Assembly (NCBI GenBank): GCA_945889625.1
Contig: CAMDCE010000020.1
Coordinates: 1 to 64,000, forward strand
Length of the DNA stretch: 64,000 bases
DNA from: Asaia bogorensis
GTDB lineage: Bacteria > Pseudomonadota > Alphaproteobacteria > Reyranellales > Reyranellaceae
Direction of reading: 5' to 3'
This document shows positions 25,979 to 34,708 of the stretch, in pieces (position 1 is the first letter of the stretch; each line of letters starts with the position of its first letter). The position numbers and the translations under genes are program-made. The notes under the pieces were generated by a model, which saw only the letters and a program-made list of their open reading frames with translations, ran no database searches and was not told where the DNA came from.

Positions 25979-27226
25979 TCAGGACTTCGAGGCGTCCGCC
26001 GCGAGATGCTTCTGGATCGTCGGGCGATAGCCCTGGAACCAGTCCTTCACCTTCACGAGCTTGCCGCCCTTGACCGTCCAGACTTGAACCCAGCCGCCGC
26101 CCTCATGGTCGGCCGGCGTGATTTCCAGCGGCGGCACGAAGCCGCCCAGGGTGAAGCCCTTGATGGCCTCCATGCCGTTCTTGACGTCCACCGCGGTCGG
26201 TATGGCACCGCCCTTGGCCTTGACGGCATTGCGCAGCGCCTCGACATGCAGCGCGGCGACGAAAACACCGCGATTGTAGTAGACGGTCGAGTCCATTTCC
26301 TTGGGCGGGGCCTTGCCCTGCGCCTTGTACATGGCCTCGATATCCTTGAGCACCTGGTGGTCCTTGCCGACGCCGGCAAACTGCATGGTGTTGTAGCCTT
26401 CGGCCACGCCCATGCCGCCGGCTGCGATGATGTCGGACTCGGCGCTGCCCCAAACCAGGGAAACCACCTTGCTGAGCGGGAATCCCTTGCCCTTGAGCTC
26501 CTTAATGGAGACCGACGGCGCGCGCCCGAACAGGTGGGCGATGATGAAGTCCGGCTTGAAGCGGCCAGTGATGTCGAGGATCTGGGCGCCCATCTCGAGG
26601 CCGGGCGCCGGCACCGCGAAAGTGCGCATCTCGAAGCCCTCGGACTTGGCGAGATCCTCGAGGATGGCCAGCGGCTCCTTGCCCGCCGGATTGTCGTAGT
26701 AGATGTAGGCGATCTTCTTTCCCTTGAGGTCCTTCAGCTGCTCCTTGGCAAAGGCCACCGCAGCGCCAGCCTGCGACCAGTAGCTGGCCGCGACCGGGAA
26801 GGTGTAGGGATAGCGCTTGCCGTCGGCGGCGGCAGCGGTGCCGAAGCCCGGCGAGGTGCCGAGGATCTTGTCCTCTTCCAGCTTCTTGTTCAGGGCCGCC
26901 GTCTGCGGCGTGCCATAGAGGCTTTCGAGGACGGCGCCTTCCTTCTTGAAGCGCTCGTGCGCTTCGATGGCCGGCGGCACCTTGTACTCGTGGTCGATCT
27001 CGAGGACCTTGATCTTGACGCCCTCGACTCCGCCCTTGCTGTTCACCAGGGCGATGTAGTCGTGATAGCCGGGGCACAGCACCGTGCCCACGTTCGCCGT
27101 CGGCCCGGTGCGGTCGCATTGCAGTCCGAACACGACTTCTTTCTGGGCGAAGGCCTGGCCTGCGCCGATTGCCAGGGTCGCGGTCGTTGCCGCCACTCCC
27201 AGCCAACTCCTAACGAACCTCGTCAT
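25979..27226 (-). CDS. Liv-type ABC transporter substrate-binding protein
   Basis: 415 residues, RBS AAAGGGAGG. Signal peptide ending AGQAFAQ, then the periplasmic-binding fold of the LivJ/K class (Peripla_BP_6): TGPTANVGTVLCPGYHDYIALVNSKGGVEG, PPAIEAHERFKKEGAV and a ligand-cleft TSPGFGTAAAADG. Such long (over 400 residue) members near acyl-CoA synthetases usually bind aromatic or aliphatic carboxylates rather than leucine. Ligand not determined. Confidence 0.88.
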   Translation of the reverse strand: MTRFVRSWLGVAATTATLAIGAGQAFAQKEVVFGLQCDRTGPTANVGTVLCPGYHDYIALVNSKGGVEGVKIKVLEIDHEYKVPPAIEAHERFKKEGAVLESLYGTPQTAALNKKLEEDKILGTSPGFGTAAAADGKRYPYTFPVAASYWSQAGAAVAFAKEQLKDLKGKKIAYIYYDNPAGKEPLAILEDLAKSEGFEMRTFAVPAPGLEMGAQILDITGRFKPDFIIAHLFGRAPSVSIKELKGKGFPLSKVVSLVWGSAESDIIAAGGMGVAEGYNTMQFAGVGKDHQVLKDIEAMYKAQGKAPPKEMDSTVYYNRGVFVAALHVEALRNAVKAKGGAIPTAVDVKNGMEAIKGFTLGGFVPPLEITPADHEGGGWVQVWTVKGGKLVKVKDWFQGYRPTIQKHLAADASKS

Positions 27227-27256
27227 GGGTTCCTCCCTTTGCAGCCATGCCCCGCT

Positions 27257-28324
27257 CTAATAAGAGAAGGGCCAAACCCGGAAATAGCTCCGGATATTTC
27301 TCCACAGACGGTTGAGCCCTTCGGGCTCGACGATAAGAAAGAAGATGATCAAGCCGCCGAATACGCCCAACCGCAGACCCGAAATGACGTTGGCCATCTG
27401 CGCCTGGGTGAAAAGCAGTGACCCTACATCTTCCATCAAAATACGGATAGCAATGGGCAACAATGTGACGAAAATCGCTCCCAAGATCGAGCCCAGCACC
27501 GAGCCCAGTCCGCCGATGATGATCATGGCGAGGTAGTCGATCGAGACGATGAGCTGGAACTGCTCGTAGTTGGCGATGCCGAAATAGTAGGTGTAGAGCA
27601 CGCCGCAGACTCCAGCGTAGAAGGACGATATCGCAAAGGCCAGCAGCTTGTAGCGGTAGATGTTGATGCCGATGATCTCGGCGGCGATGTCCTGGTCGCG
27701 CACCGCCACGAAGGCGCGACCTATGCGGCTCCTCACCAGATTGAGCGTCGCCACGATCGCCAACACGGCGAAGAACAGGAGGAAGAAGTAAAGGGTGCCC
27801 TGGGTGTTGAAGCTGAACCCGAAGAGGCTCGGCCGGCCGACCTCGATGGAGGCCTGCGCGCCACCAGAGATCGCCGGCACGCGGTTGATGGTCCATTCGA
27901 TGATGAGCTGGCCGGCCAGCGTGGCGATCGCGAGATAGAGGCCCTTGATGCGCAGGCTCGGCATGCCGACGATCACTCCGATCAATGCGGCCATCAGCCC
28001 GCCGGCCGGCAGGGTGAGCCAGAACGGTAGGTCGAGCTTCACCGCGAGGTTGGCGGCGGTGTAGGCGCCGACCGACATGAAGGCGCCATGTCCGATCGAG
28101 ATTTGGCCGGTGTAGCCCACCAGGATGTTGAGCCCGAGCGCGCCCACGATGGCGATGAAGATCAGGTTCAGGATCGACAGATAATATTCATGGACGGTGA
28201 GCGGGATGATCACCACGAACAGCGCCGCCAACACCACCACCGTCCACTTCGCGATCGGCAGCGGGTAGAGCGCCATGTCGGCGCCGTAGGTCGTCTTGAA
28301 GACTCCGGACTCGCGATGGAACAT
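27257..28324 (-). CDS. livM: Liv-type ABC transporter permease LivM
   Basis: 355 residues, about ten membrane segments. Typical motifs are ILVGYTGQISIGHGAFMSVGAYTAA near 80-100, RIKGLYLAIATLA, SRIGRAFVAVRDQDIAAEIIGIN and the permease loop YLAMIIIGGLGSVLGSILGA. Two bases separate it from livH. Forms the channel with LivH. Confidence 0.9.
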   Translation of the reverse strand: MFHRESGVFKTTYGADMALYPLPIAKWTVVVLAALFVVIIPLTVHEYYLSILNLIFIAIVGALGLNILVGYTGQISIGHGAFMSVGAYTAANLAVKLDLPFWLTLPAGGLMAALIGVIVGMPSLRIKGLYLAIATLAGQLIIEWTINRVPAISGGAQASIEVGRPSLFGFSFNTQGTLYFFLLFFAVLAIVATLNLVRSRIGRAFVAVRDQDIAAEIIGINIYRYKLLAFAISSFYAGVCGVLYTYYFGIANYEQFQLIVSIDYLAMIIIGGLGSVLGSILGAIFVTLLPIAIRILMEDVGSLLFTQAQMANVISGLRLGVFGGLIIFFLIVEPEGLNRLWRNIRSYFRVWPFSY

Positions 28325-28326
28325 GG

Positions 28327-29223
28327 TTACACGCGCTCGATCTGGCGTCGGCCGAAGATGCCGTAGGGTCTGACCATGAGGACCAGGATCATCAGGACGT
28401 AAGGCGCGAAATCCTTGGTGCCGCCGCCGACGTAGGGATCGAGGTAGCCTGCCGCCAGGCTCTCCACGATGCCGATGATCAGGCCGCCGATGAGCGCGCC
28501 GCCGATCGAATCGAGGCCGCCCAGGATCACCACCGGGAACACCTTGAGTCCGACCAGCGCGAGCTGCACGTCGACGCCCAACATGCTACCCCACACGACG
28601 CCGCCCAGAGCCGAGACGATGCCGGCCATCGCCCAGGCCAAAGCAAAATAGCGCTCGACGTTGATGCCCATCGCCTGCGCCACCTGCTGGTTGTCGGCGA
28701 TGGCGCGCATGGCCACGCCCATGCGGCTCTTCTTGAAGAACCAGCTGAAGGCCACGAAGAACACCACCGCCACCACGGCGCCCAGCACCTGGATCGGAGG
28801 CAGGCTGGCCGGCCCGATCACGATGGGCTCGTCTCCGATCGGCAGTGGCAAGGCGCGCGTCTCGATGCCGAGAGTGATCGGTCCCAGGCCGCGCAGCATG
28901 GCGGCGATCCCGATAGTCGCCATGATGACCGCGACCACCGGCCTTCCGAGCAGCGGCCGAAGCACCACGCGCTCCAGACCGAAGCCGAAGCCGATCATCA
29001 CCGCCAGCACGACTATGATGCCGGCCACCAATGGGGTGCCTTCGAAGGCCAGCACGCTCACCACAATCATGCCGGCCAGCATGACGAACTCGCCCTGGGC
29101 GAAGTTGATGGCGTCGGTCGCCTTGTAGACGAGCACGAAGCCCAGCGCGATCAGCGAATACATCAACCCGATCGAGGCGCCGCTCAGGACCAACGCGAAG
29201 GCGAATTCCATGTCTTCGGACAT
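28327..29223 (-). CDS. livH: Liv-type ABC transporter permease LivH
   Basis: 298 residues from ATG 29223 with GAGGGAG upstream. About eight membrane segments; LGFVLVYKATDAINFAQGEFVMLAG near 30-50, SRMGVAMRAIADNQQVAQAMGIN, and VVILGGLDSIGGALIGGLIIG. Ten bases after the acyl-CoA synthetase stop. Forms the translocation pore with LivM. Confidence 0.9.
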   Translation of the reverse strand: MSEDMEFAFALVLSGASIGLMYSLIALGFVLVYKATDAINFAQGEFVMLAGMIVVSVLAFEGTPLVAGIIVVLAVMIGFGFGLERVVLRPLLGRPVVAVIMATIGIAAMLRGLGPITLGIETRALPLPIGDEPIVIGPASLPPIQVLGAVVAVVFFVAFSWFFKKSRMGVAMRAIADNQQVAQAMGINVERYFALAWAMAGIVSALGGVVWGSMLGVDVQLALVGLKVFPVVILGGLDSIGGALIGGLIIGIVESLAAGYLDPYVGGGTKDFAPYVLMILVLMVRPYGIFGRRQIERV

Positions 29224-29233
29224 CGCCGCTCCC

Positions 29234-31174
29234 TCAGGCTGCCCGACGGGCAGGCGCATCTGCCGTCGTGTCGTGAATGGCAATGGTGGAGTTGAGCGTC
29301 GACTTGCGCCCGTCCTCGAAGGTTATCTCCATGCTGACATCGACCTCGGCCTTGCCGCCATAGAACGCCTCGATGACGTTGGCGTACTTCTCGGCTACGA
29401 AACGCCGCCGCACCTTGCGCGTGCGTGTCATCTCGGCATCGTCGGCCTCGAGCTCCTTGTTGAGCAGCAGATAGCGCTTGACCTGCTGCACGTCCGGCAG
29501 GCTCGCGTTGGCCTTGCCGATTTCCGCACCGATCATTGCCGCCACCTCGGGCTTGCGGCTGAGGTCCATGAAGCTCGTGTAGGCCAAGCCGCGCTTCTCG
29601 GCCCATGTGCCGACCGTCTGCATATCGACGGCGATCATCGCCGCCACCATCGGCCGCTGGTCGCCGAAGGCCACGGCCTCGCGGATGAACGGGCTGAATT
29701 TCAGCTTGTTCTCGATGAATTGCGGCGCGAAGGCTGAACCGTCGGCCAGCTTGCCGACGTCCTTGGCGCGATCGATGATGACGAGGTGGCCTTGCTTGTC
29801 GAAGAAACCGGCGTCGCCGGTCTTCAGCCAGCCGTCCGCAGTGATGGTGTCCCGCGTCACCTCTTCCTGCTTGAAGTAGCCGATGAAGACGTTCGGCCCC
29901 TTCAGCATGACCTCGCCGCGATCGTCGATCTTGACTTCGATGTGCGGGAACGGCCGGCCGACGGTGTTGGGATTGGCCTCGGCATCGGGCTGGCAGGCGA
30001 TCAACGCGGTCGCTTCCGTGGCGCCGTAGACCTGCTTGAGGTTGATGCCGAAGGAGCGGAAGAAACGATAGGTGTCGGGGCCGAGCGGCGCACCACCGGT
30101 GTAGCACCAGCGCGCGTTACGCAAGCCGAGTTGGTCGCGCACCGGGCCGTAGACCAGCAGCTCGCCGATCGCCAGTCCCAGGCGGTCGAGCACCGACGGC
30201 GACTTGCCGTCGGAGCGATTGAGCTCGCAACGCTCGGCGAAGCTGCGGAAATAGCCGAAGATTCCGCGCTTCAGCGGCGATGCGTCGCCGCCCTTGATCT
30301 GCATCAGGGTCAGCATGTTCTCCCAGATGCGCGGCGGCGCCAGCATGGCGTCCGGACCGAGCTCGCGCAGGTCGCGCTGGACGGTTTCCGGGTTCTCCGG
30401 ACAATTGACCGTGAGCCGCGCCACCAGCGCCATGCCGAGCGTGAAGGCCGTGTCGCCGACCCAGGCCATCGGCAGGTAGGACAGCCAGTTGTCGCCGCGC
30501 TTGACCTCGTTCACCTCGACGAACGCCTCTGCCGCCGCGATCATGTTGCGGTGGCTGAGCATGGCACCCTTGGGCGTGCCGGTGGTGCCCGACGTATAGG
30601 CGAACATCGCCGTGTCGTCGGCTGAGCCCAGGGCGAGTTCCTTGGCGTAGTAACCAGGATTGAGCTGGCCGAAGGTGCGCCCTTCCTTCAGGACGCCTTC
30701 GAAGGAGCGCAGCATCGGATCGTCGTAGGCCCACAGGCCGCGCGGATCGTCGAACACGATCCAGCGCAGGTTGGGCAGCTTGTCCTTGAGCGACAGCGCC
30801 TTGTCGACCTGCTCCTGGTCCTCGGCCACGATCACCGACGTCTCGGCGTGGCTCAGCACGAAGACCAGTTCGGAGGCAATCGAGTCCTGATAGACCGGCA
30901 CAGAAACGCCGCCCAGCACCTGCGCCGAGAGCTGGGCGAAGTAAAGCTGCGGACGGTTGTCGCCGATCACCGAAAGCTTGTCGCCGCGCTTGAATCCGAG
31001 TGCAGCGAGGCCGAGGGCCAAGTCGCGCACGTTGTCGCGATAGCTGGCCCAACTGTAGGTCTGCCAGACGCCGCGCGTTTTTTCGCGAATGCCGGCGCCG
31101 CCCGGATCCTCCTCGGCGTTGCGCTGCAGCAACTTGGGCAGGGTCGAGGAATTGGCGGAATCGACCAGGCTCAT
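29234..31174 (-). CDS. AMP-dependent long-chain acyl-CoA synthetase within the Liv operon
   Basis: 646 residues. P-loop-like AMP motif YTSGTTGTPKG at 193-203, VYGATEAT near 380, and the hinge GWLKTGDAGFFDKQGHLVIIDR with the RAKD switch, then a C-terminal lid. This is the long (bubblegum/FadD15-like) acyl-CoA synthetase class. Its ATG overlaps the livG stop (ATGA) and livH follows by 10 bases, so uptake and CoA activation are genetically coupled: the importer ligand is probably a carboxylic acid. Confidence 0.9.
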   Translation of the reverse strand: MSLVDSANSSTLPKLLQRNAEEDPGGAGIREKTRGVWQTYSWASYRDNVRDLALGLAALGFKRGDKLSVIGDNRPQLYFAQLSAQVLGGVSVPVYQDSIASELVFVLSHAETSVIVAEDQEQVDKALSLKDKLPNLRWIVFDDPRGLWAYDDPMLRSFEGVLKEGRTFGQLNPGYYAKELALGSADDTAMFAYTSGTTGTPKGAMLSHRNMIAAAEAFVEVNEVKRGDNWLSYLPMAWVGDTAFTLGMALVARLTVNCPENPETVQRDLRELGPDAMLAPPRIWENMLTLMQIKGGDASPLKRGIFGYFRSFAERCELNRSDGKSPSVLDRLGLAIGELLVYGPVRDQLGLRNARWCYTGGAPLGPDTYRFFRSFGINLKQVYGATEATALIACQPDAEANPNTVGRPFPHIEVKIDDRGEVMLKGPNVFIGYFKQEEVTRDTITADGWLKTGDAGFFDKQGHLVIIDRAKDVGKLADGSAFAPQFIENKLKFSPFIREAVAFGDQRPMVAAMIAVDMQTVGTWAEKRGLAYTSFMDLSRKPEVAAMIGAEIGKANASLPDVQQVKRYLLLNKELEADDAEMTRTRKVRRRFVAEKYANVIEAFYGGKAEVDVSMEITFEDGRKSTLNSTIAIHDTTADAPARRAA

Positions 31175-31992
31175 GTCCGTCCTCCCGCCTTCCCCGTGCC
31201 GAGATAGGCTTCGATCACCTTGGGGTTGCGCTGAACCTCGTCGGGCGTGCCCGAGGCGATGCGCCGGCCGCGGTCGAGCACCACGACCCTGTCGGAAATA
31301 TCCATGACCACGCCCATGTCATGTTCGATCAGGACCACCGTCACGCCGCGTTCCTGGTTCACGTCCAGGATGTAGCGCGCCATGTCTTCCTTCTCGTCCT
31401 GGTTCATGCCGCCCATCGGCTCGTCGAGCAACAGCAGCTTGGGATCGCTGGCCAGCGCCCGCCCCAGCTCGACCCTCTTGCGCAGACCGTAGGCCAGAGC
31501 GGCCGTCGGCTGCTTGCGCAGATCCTGGAGCTTCAGGAACTCGATGATCTCCTCGACCGCCTCGCGATGGGCGATGTCCTCTTTCTGCGCCAGTCCCCAA
31601 TAGATGACGCTCGAAAGCACGCCAGCCTTCATGCGGACATGACGGCCGAGCATCAGGTTGTCGAGCACGGTGAGCCCGGCGAACAGGGCGATGTTCTGGA
31701 AGGTGCGCGCAATGCCCAATGCGGCAATGTCGCTCGGCTTCTTCTGGGTGATGTCCCGGCCGTCCAGCATCACGCGGCCGGTGTCAGGCTTGTAGAAGCC
31801 CGAAATCATGTTCAGGAGCGAGGTCTTGCCGGCGCCGTTGGGGCCAATGATCGACAGGATGCTGCCGCGCGGCACCTCGAGCGATACATCTTCGGCGGCG
31901 GTAACGCCGCCGAACTTCTTGGACATGCCCACGAGCACGAGTTGGTTGTCGCCCTCTCGCGCCATGACGCGCTGGGCGGACGCGCCAGCCAT
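31171..31992 (-). CDS. livG: Branched-chain amino acid-type ABC transporter ATPase (LivG)
   Basis: 273 residues from ATG 31992 (GGGAGGG upstream; an earlier TTG is unlikely). Walker A GPNGAGKTSLL near 48, ARTFQNIALFAGLTVLDNLMLGRH, a divergent signature (LAYGLRKRVELGRAL in place of LSYGQQR), Walker B LLLLDEPMGGMNQDEK and VLIEHDMG. First gene of the operon; its partner is LivF. Confidence 0.9.
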   Translation of the reverse strand: MAGASAQRVMAREGDNQLVLVGMSKKFGGVTAAEDVSLEVPRGSILSIIGPNGAGKTSLLNMISGFYKPDTGRVMLDGRDITQKKPSDIAALGIARTFQNIALFAGLTVLDNLMLGRHVRMKAGVLSSVIYWGLAQKEDIAHREAVEEIIEFLKLQDLRKQPTAALAYGLRKRVELGRALASDPKLLLLDEPMGGMNQDEKEDMARYILDVNQERGVTVVLIEHDMGVVMDISDRVVVLDRGRRIASGTPDEVQRNPKVIEAYLGTGKAGGRT

Positions 31993-32101
31993 AAGCCCTC
32001 CCTGCAAACCCTTGTCTTTTCGTTGGCGGCATCATGCAGGCTCTTGTGGGCGAGCGCAACAAATCCGCTTAGACTTTGTGTCTTCCCTGAGGGAGTGCGA
32101 A

Positions 32102-32956
32102 ATGCCGCGCCACATCGTCTGCCTAACATTCGATCACGATCACCTGTCGGGCTTCATCGCCCGCGGCCAGACCTCGCCCACCGCCCTCTCCCGCGGCGAG
32201 TACGACGTGGTGGTCATTCCGCGCCTGGTCGCACTGCTGGCGCGCCACGACATCAAGGCGACCTTCTTCACTCCCGGCCACACCATCGACAGCACGCCTT
32301 CGGCGGTGATGCCCTATGTCGAGGCAGGCCACGAGCTCGCCCACCATGGCTGGACCCATCGCCTGCCCGTCACGCTCTCCCGCGAAGAAGAGGAAGAGGA
32401 GATCGTGCGCGGCAACAACTCGATCAAACGGGTCAGTGGCAAGGCGGCGCGCGGCTACCGTTCGCCCGCGTGGGACCTGTCTCCGCATTCCATCGAGCTG
32501 CTGCTCAAGCACAACATCCAGTACGACAGCTCGATGATGGGCCATGACTACGATTGCTACTTCGCCCGCCATAACGACGTCGCCGAGCTCAAGAAGCCGT
32601 TCGTGCGCGGCCGTGAGACCAGGCTGGTCGAAATGCCGATCAGCTGGTCGCTCGACGACTATCCGCACTTCGAATACATGCGCAATCCCAACGGCTCCAT
32701 CCAGGCCGGCCTGATGAACGCCAACAACGTCCTCGAGAATTTCGTCGACGACTACACCTACATGACTCAGGTCTGCGACTTCGGCATCCTCACCTACACT
32801 TTCCACCCGCACGTGATCGGCCGCGGCCATCGCATGATGATGCTGGAACGTCTGATCCAGCGCCTGGCCGCGGGCGGCGCGGTATTCATGACCATGGAAG
32901 CCGCCATGCAGGAGTGGCTGACGCGACGGCAGAACGCGACAAAGGCCGCAGAGTAG
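32102..32956 (+). CDS. NodB-type polysaccharide deacetylase family protein
   Basis: 284 residues from ATG 32102. Motif 1 TFDHD (metal Asp), motif 2 HGWTHRLP with H-x3-H spacing, motif 3 RSPAWDLSPHS. The chain lacks a signal peptide, and the arrangement resembles the cytosolic PuuE/PgdA-like CE4 group that acts on allantoin-type cyclic amides or peptidoglycan. Cytosolic location makes a small-molecule amidohydrolase more likely than a wall enzyme. Divergent from livG, about 110 bases apart. Confidence 0.85.
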   Translation: MPRHIVCLTFDHDHLSGFIARGQTSPTALSRGEYDVVVIPRLVALLARHDIKATFFTPGHTIDSTPSAVMPYVEAGHELAHHGWTHRLPVTLSREEEEEEIVRGNNSIKRVSGKAARGYRSPAWDLSPHSIELLLKHNIQYDSSMMGHDYDCYFARHNDVAELKKPFVRGRETRLVEMPISWSLDDYPHFEYMRNPNGSIQAGLMNANNVLENFVDDYTYMTQVCDFGILTYTFHPHVIGRGHRMMMLERLIQRLAAGGAVFMTMEAAMQEWLTRRQNATKAAE

Positions 32957-32974
32957 GCAGCGGCGGCAGGCAAC

Positions 32975-33856
32975 TCACTCGGCAGCCTGCTTGGAGTCCT
33001 GTCCCAGCACCGTGAAAAAAGAGGCCGACTTGGGCTGCTTGGGCAGTTCGACCAGGCCTTCGGTGAGCCGGGCGAAGCGCGCTTCCTTGCCGCGCACGAT
33101 GCGACCCTCGTTGAGGCTCGGCATCGGGTTGCGCGCGATCGGCACGGCGTCGGCCGCGGCATAGACACAGATGTAGAGGCCGCGCGACTTGTCGGCCCCG
33201 TTGGCCGCCGAGCCGTGCAACAGCTTGGTATGCATCAGGCAGACGCTGCCGGCCTTGCCCAGGCAGGGAACGGATTTCGCCAGCGCCTGCTTTTCCTCGT
33301 CGGCGGCGACGCCGCCGGTGAAGCGCTCGCCCTCGAACAGCGACAGCATCGGTCCCTTGTGCGAGCCCGGCACGACGGTCAGGCAGCCGTTGCTTTCGTC
33401 GATGTCGTCGAGGAACAGCAGCGCCGTCACCACGTCGTCGTTGGTGTGCGGCGTATAGGCGAAGTCCTGGTGATAGGCGACTTCGGTCTTGGCGCCCGAA
33501 AGCTTCAGGTTGATCTTGCAATGGTGGAACTTCACGTCAGGTCCGATCAGGTCGGCCACCATCTCGACCGTGCGCGCGTCGAGCATGACCTCGCGATAGG
33601 CGTCGGAAATGTCCGAGGGATTGTTGACGCGCCTGAGCGCCGGCTTCGCAGCACTATGCTCGGCGCCCATGTCGAAGCGCGGCCGACCGTCGATCGTCGG
33701 CGGCCCGAAGGGCTCGGCGTGGGCGCGGCTCTGTTCGACCCACGAGGCGATCTCGGAATTGAGGGAAGCCAGCTGCGCTGGCGTCACGGCATCGCCGACC
33801 ATGAGGTAGCCGTCCCGCCAGAACGCGTCGTACTGCTCCTGGGTCAGAGTCTTCAT
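32975..33856 (-). CDS. Phytanoyl-CoA dioxygenase family (PhyH) protein
   Basis: 293 residues. Fe(II)/2-oxoglutarate oxygenase with facial triad His129-x-Asp131 (YHQDF) and distal His214 (LLHGSAAN), and the 2OG-binding Arg near 225. It hydroxylates an acyl-CoA or small acid next to the carbonyl. It starts one base after the crotonase stop and is the end of a four-gene operon (ABC ATPase, CoA transferase, crotonase, PhyH). Confidence 0.9.
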   Translation of the reverse strand: MKTLTQEQYDAFWRDGYLMVGDAVTPAQLASLNSEIASWVEQSRAHAEPFGPPTIDGRPRFDMGAEHSAAKPALRRVNNPSDISDAYREVMLDARTVEMVADLIGPDVKFHHCKINLKLSGAKTEVAYHQDFAYTPHTNDDVVTALLFLDDIDESNGCLTVVPGSHKGPMLSLFEGERFTGGVAADEEKQALAKSVPCLGKAGSVCLMHTKLLHGSAANGADKSRGLYICVYAAADAVPIARNPMPSLNEGRIVRGKEARFARLTEGLVELPKQPKSASFFTVLGQDSKQAAE

Positions 33857-33857
33857 G

Positions 33858-34655
33858 TCAGCGTCCCTTGAATTGGGGCCGGCGCTTTTCCATGAACGCG
33901 CGGCGGCCCTCGATGTAGTCCTCCGAATCGAAGCACTTCTTCACCAGTCCGCTGAGGCGGGGGAAGTCGGGCTCGCCGTCGAGCCGCGTCAGTTCCTCGA
34001 TGGTGCGCTTGGCGGCGTGCATGGTGAGCGGCGCATTCTCACCGATCATCCTGCAGTAGTTGTCGACGTAGGAGTCGAGCTCGGCGTCGGGCACGACCCG
34101 GTTGACCAGCCCCATACCGAGAGCCTCCTGGGCGGAGAAGTGCCGGGCGGTGAAGAAGATCTCCTTTGCAGTCGATGGCCCGACGAGATCCATCAGGATC
34201 TTGAGACCGGACGCGCGATAGCCGAGCCCAAGCCGCGCCGCCGGCACGCCGAACTTGCTGTTGTCCGAGGCGATACGGATGTCGCAGAGCAGCGACACCG
34301 CCATCCCGCCGCCGATGCAGTAGCCGCGGATTCGGGCGATCGTCGGCTTGGAGCATTTGTTGAGGCGCGCGTTGGCGATCTCGCCGATCTTGTCGTAGTA
34401 GGCCACCTGCTCGGGCGTGTTGCGCGCCTTCTCGAACTCCGAAATGTCGGCGCCCGAAACGAACGCTTTGTCGCCCGCGCCGGTGACGACGACGACGCGA
34501 ACCGCCGGGTCTTTCTCGAAGTCGTCGAGGATGACCGGGATCGCCTCCCACATGTCGGTCGAGGTGGCGTTGTGCTTGTGCGGCTTGTTGAAGACGAGCC
34601 GGCCGACCGGCCCCACCTTCTCCGCGATCATGTTGGGCGTCGGGCTGATGTTCAT
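33858..34655 (-). CDS. Enoyl-CoA hydratase/isomerase (crotonase) family protein lacking both usual catalytic Glu
   Basis: 265 residues from ATG 34655 (AATGAGGAGC upstream). Crotonase fold: GRLVFNKPHKHNA, KAFVSGADISEF, and the oxyanion segment RIRGYCIGGGMAVSLLCDIRIAS. In true hydratases the Glu after GGG-x (GGGCEL) and the Glu in PE-x-x-LG are catalytic; here the residues read GGGMAV and GVPAARLGLGY, so both are changed. The product may be a different crotonase activity (isomerase, dehydratase, decarboxylase). Paired with CoA transferase and PhyH. Confidence 0.87.
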   Translation of the reverse strand: MNISPTPNMIAEKVGPVGRLVFNKPHKHNATSTDMWEAIPVILDDFEKDPAVRVVVVTGAGDKAFVSGADISEFEKARNTPEQVAYYDKIGEIANARLNKCSKPTIARIRGYCIGGGMAVSLLCDIRIASDNSKFGVPAARLGLGYRASGLKILMDLVGPSTAKEIFFTARHFSAQEALGMGLVNRVVPDAELDSYVDNYCRMIGENAPLTMHAAKRTIEELTRLDGEPDFPRLSGLVKKCFDSEDYIEGRRAFMEKRRPQFKGR

Positions 34656-34677
34656 AAGATGCTCCTCATTTCGGACC

Positions 34678-34700
34678 CCTCTCCCCCGCTGGGGGAGAGG
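34678..34700. terminator. Perfect GC hairpin inside the CoA transferase-crotonase intergenic gap
   Basis: CTCTCCCCC-GCT-GGGGGAGAG, a 9-bp perfect stem with 3-base loop, no U tract on either strand. It may attenuate transcription or stabilise mRNA between the two genes. Similar CTCCCC/GGGGAG hairpins lie at 41344-41365 and 43667-43689. Confidence 0.55.
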
Positions 34701-34708
34701 AATATGGT

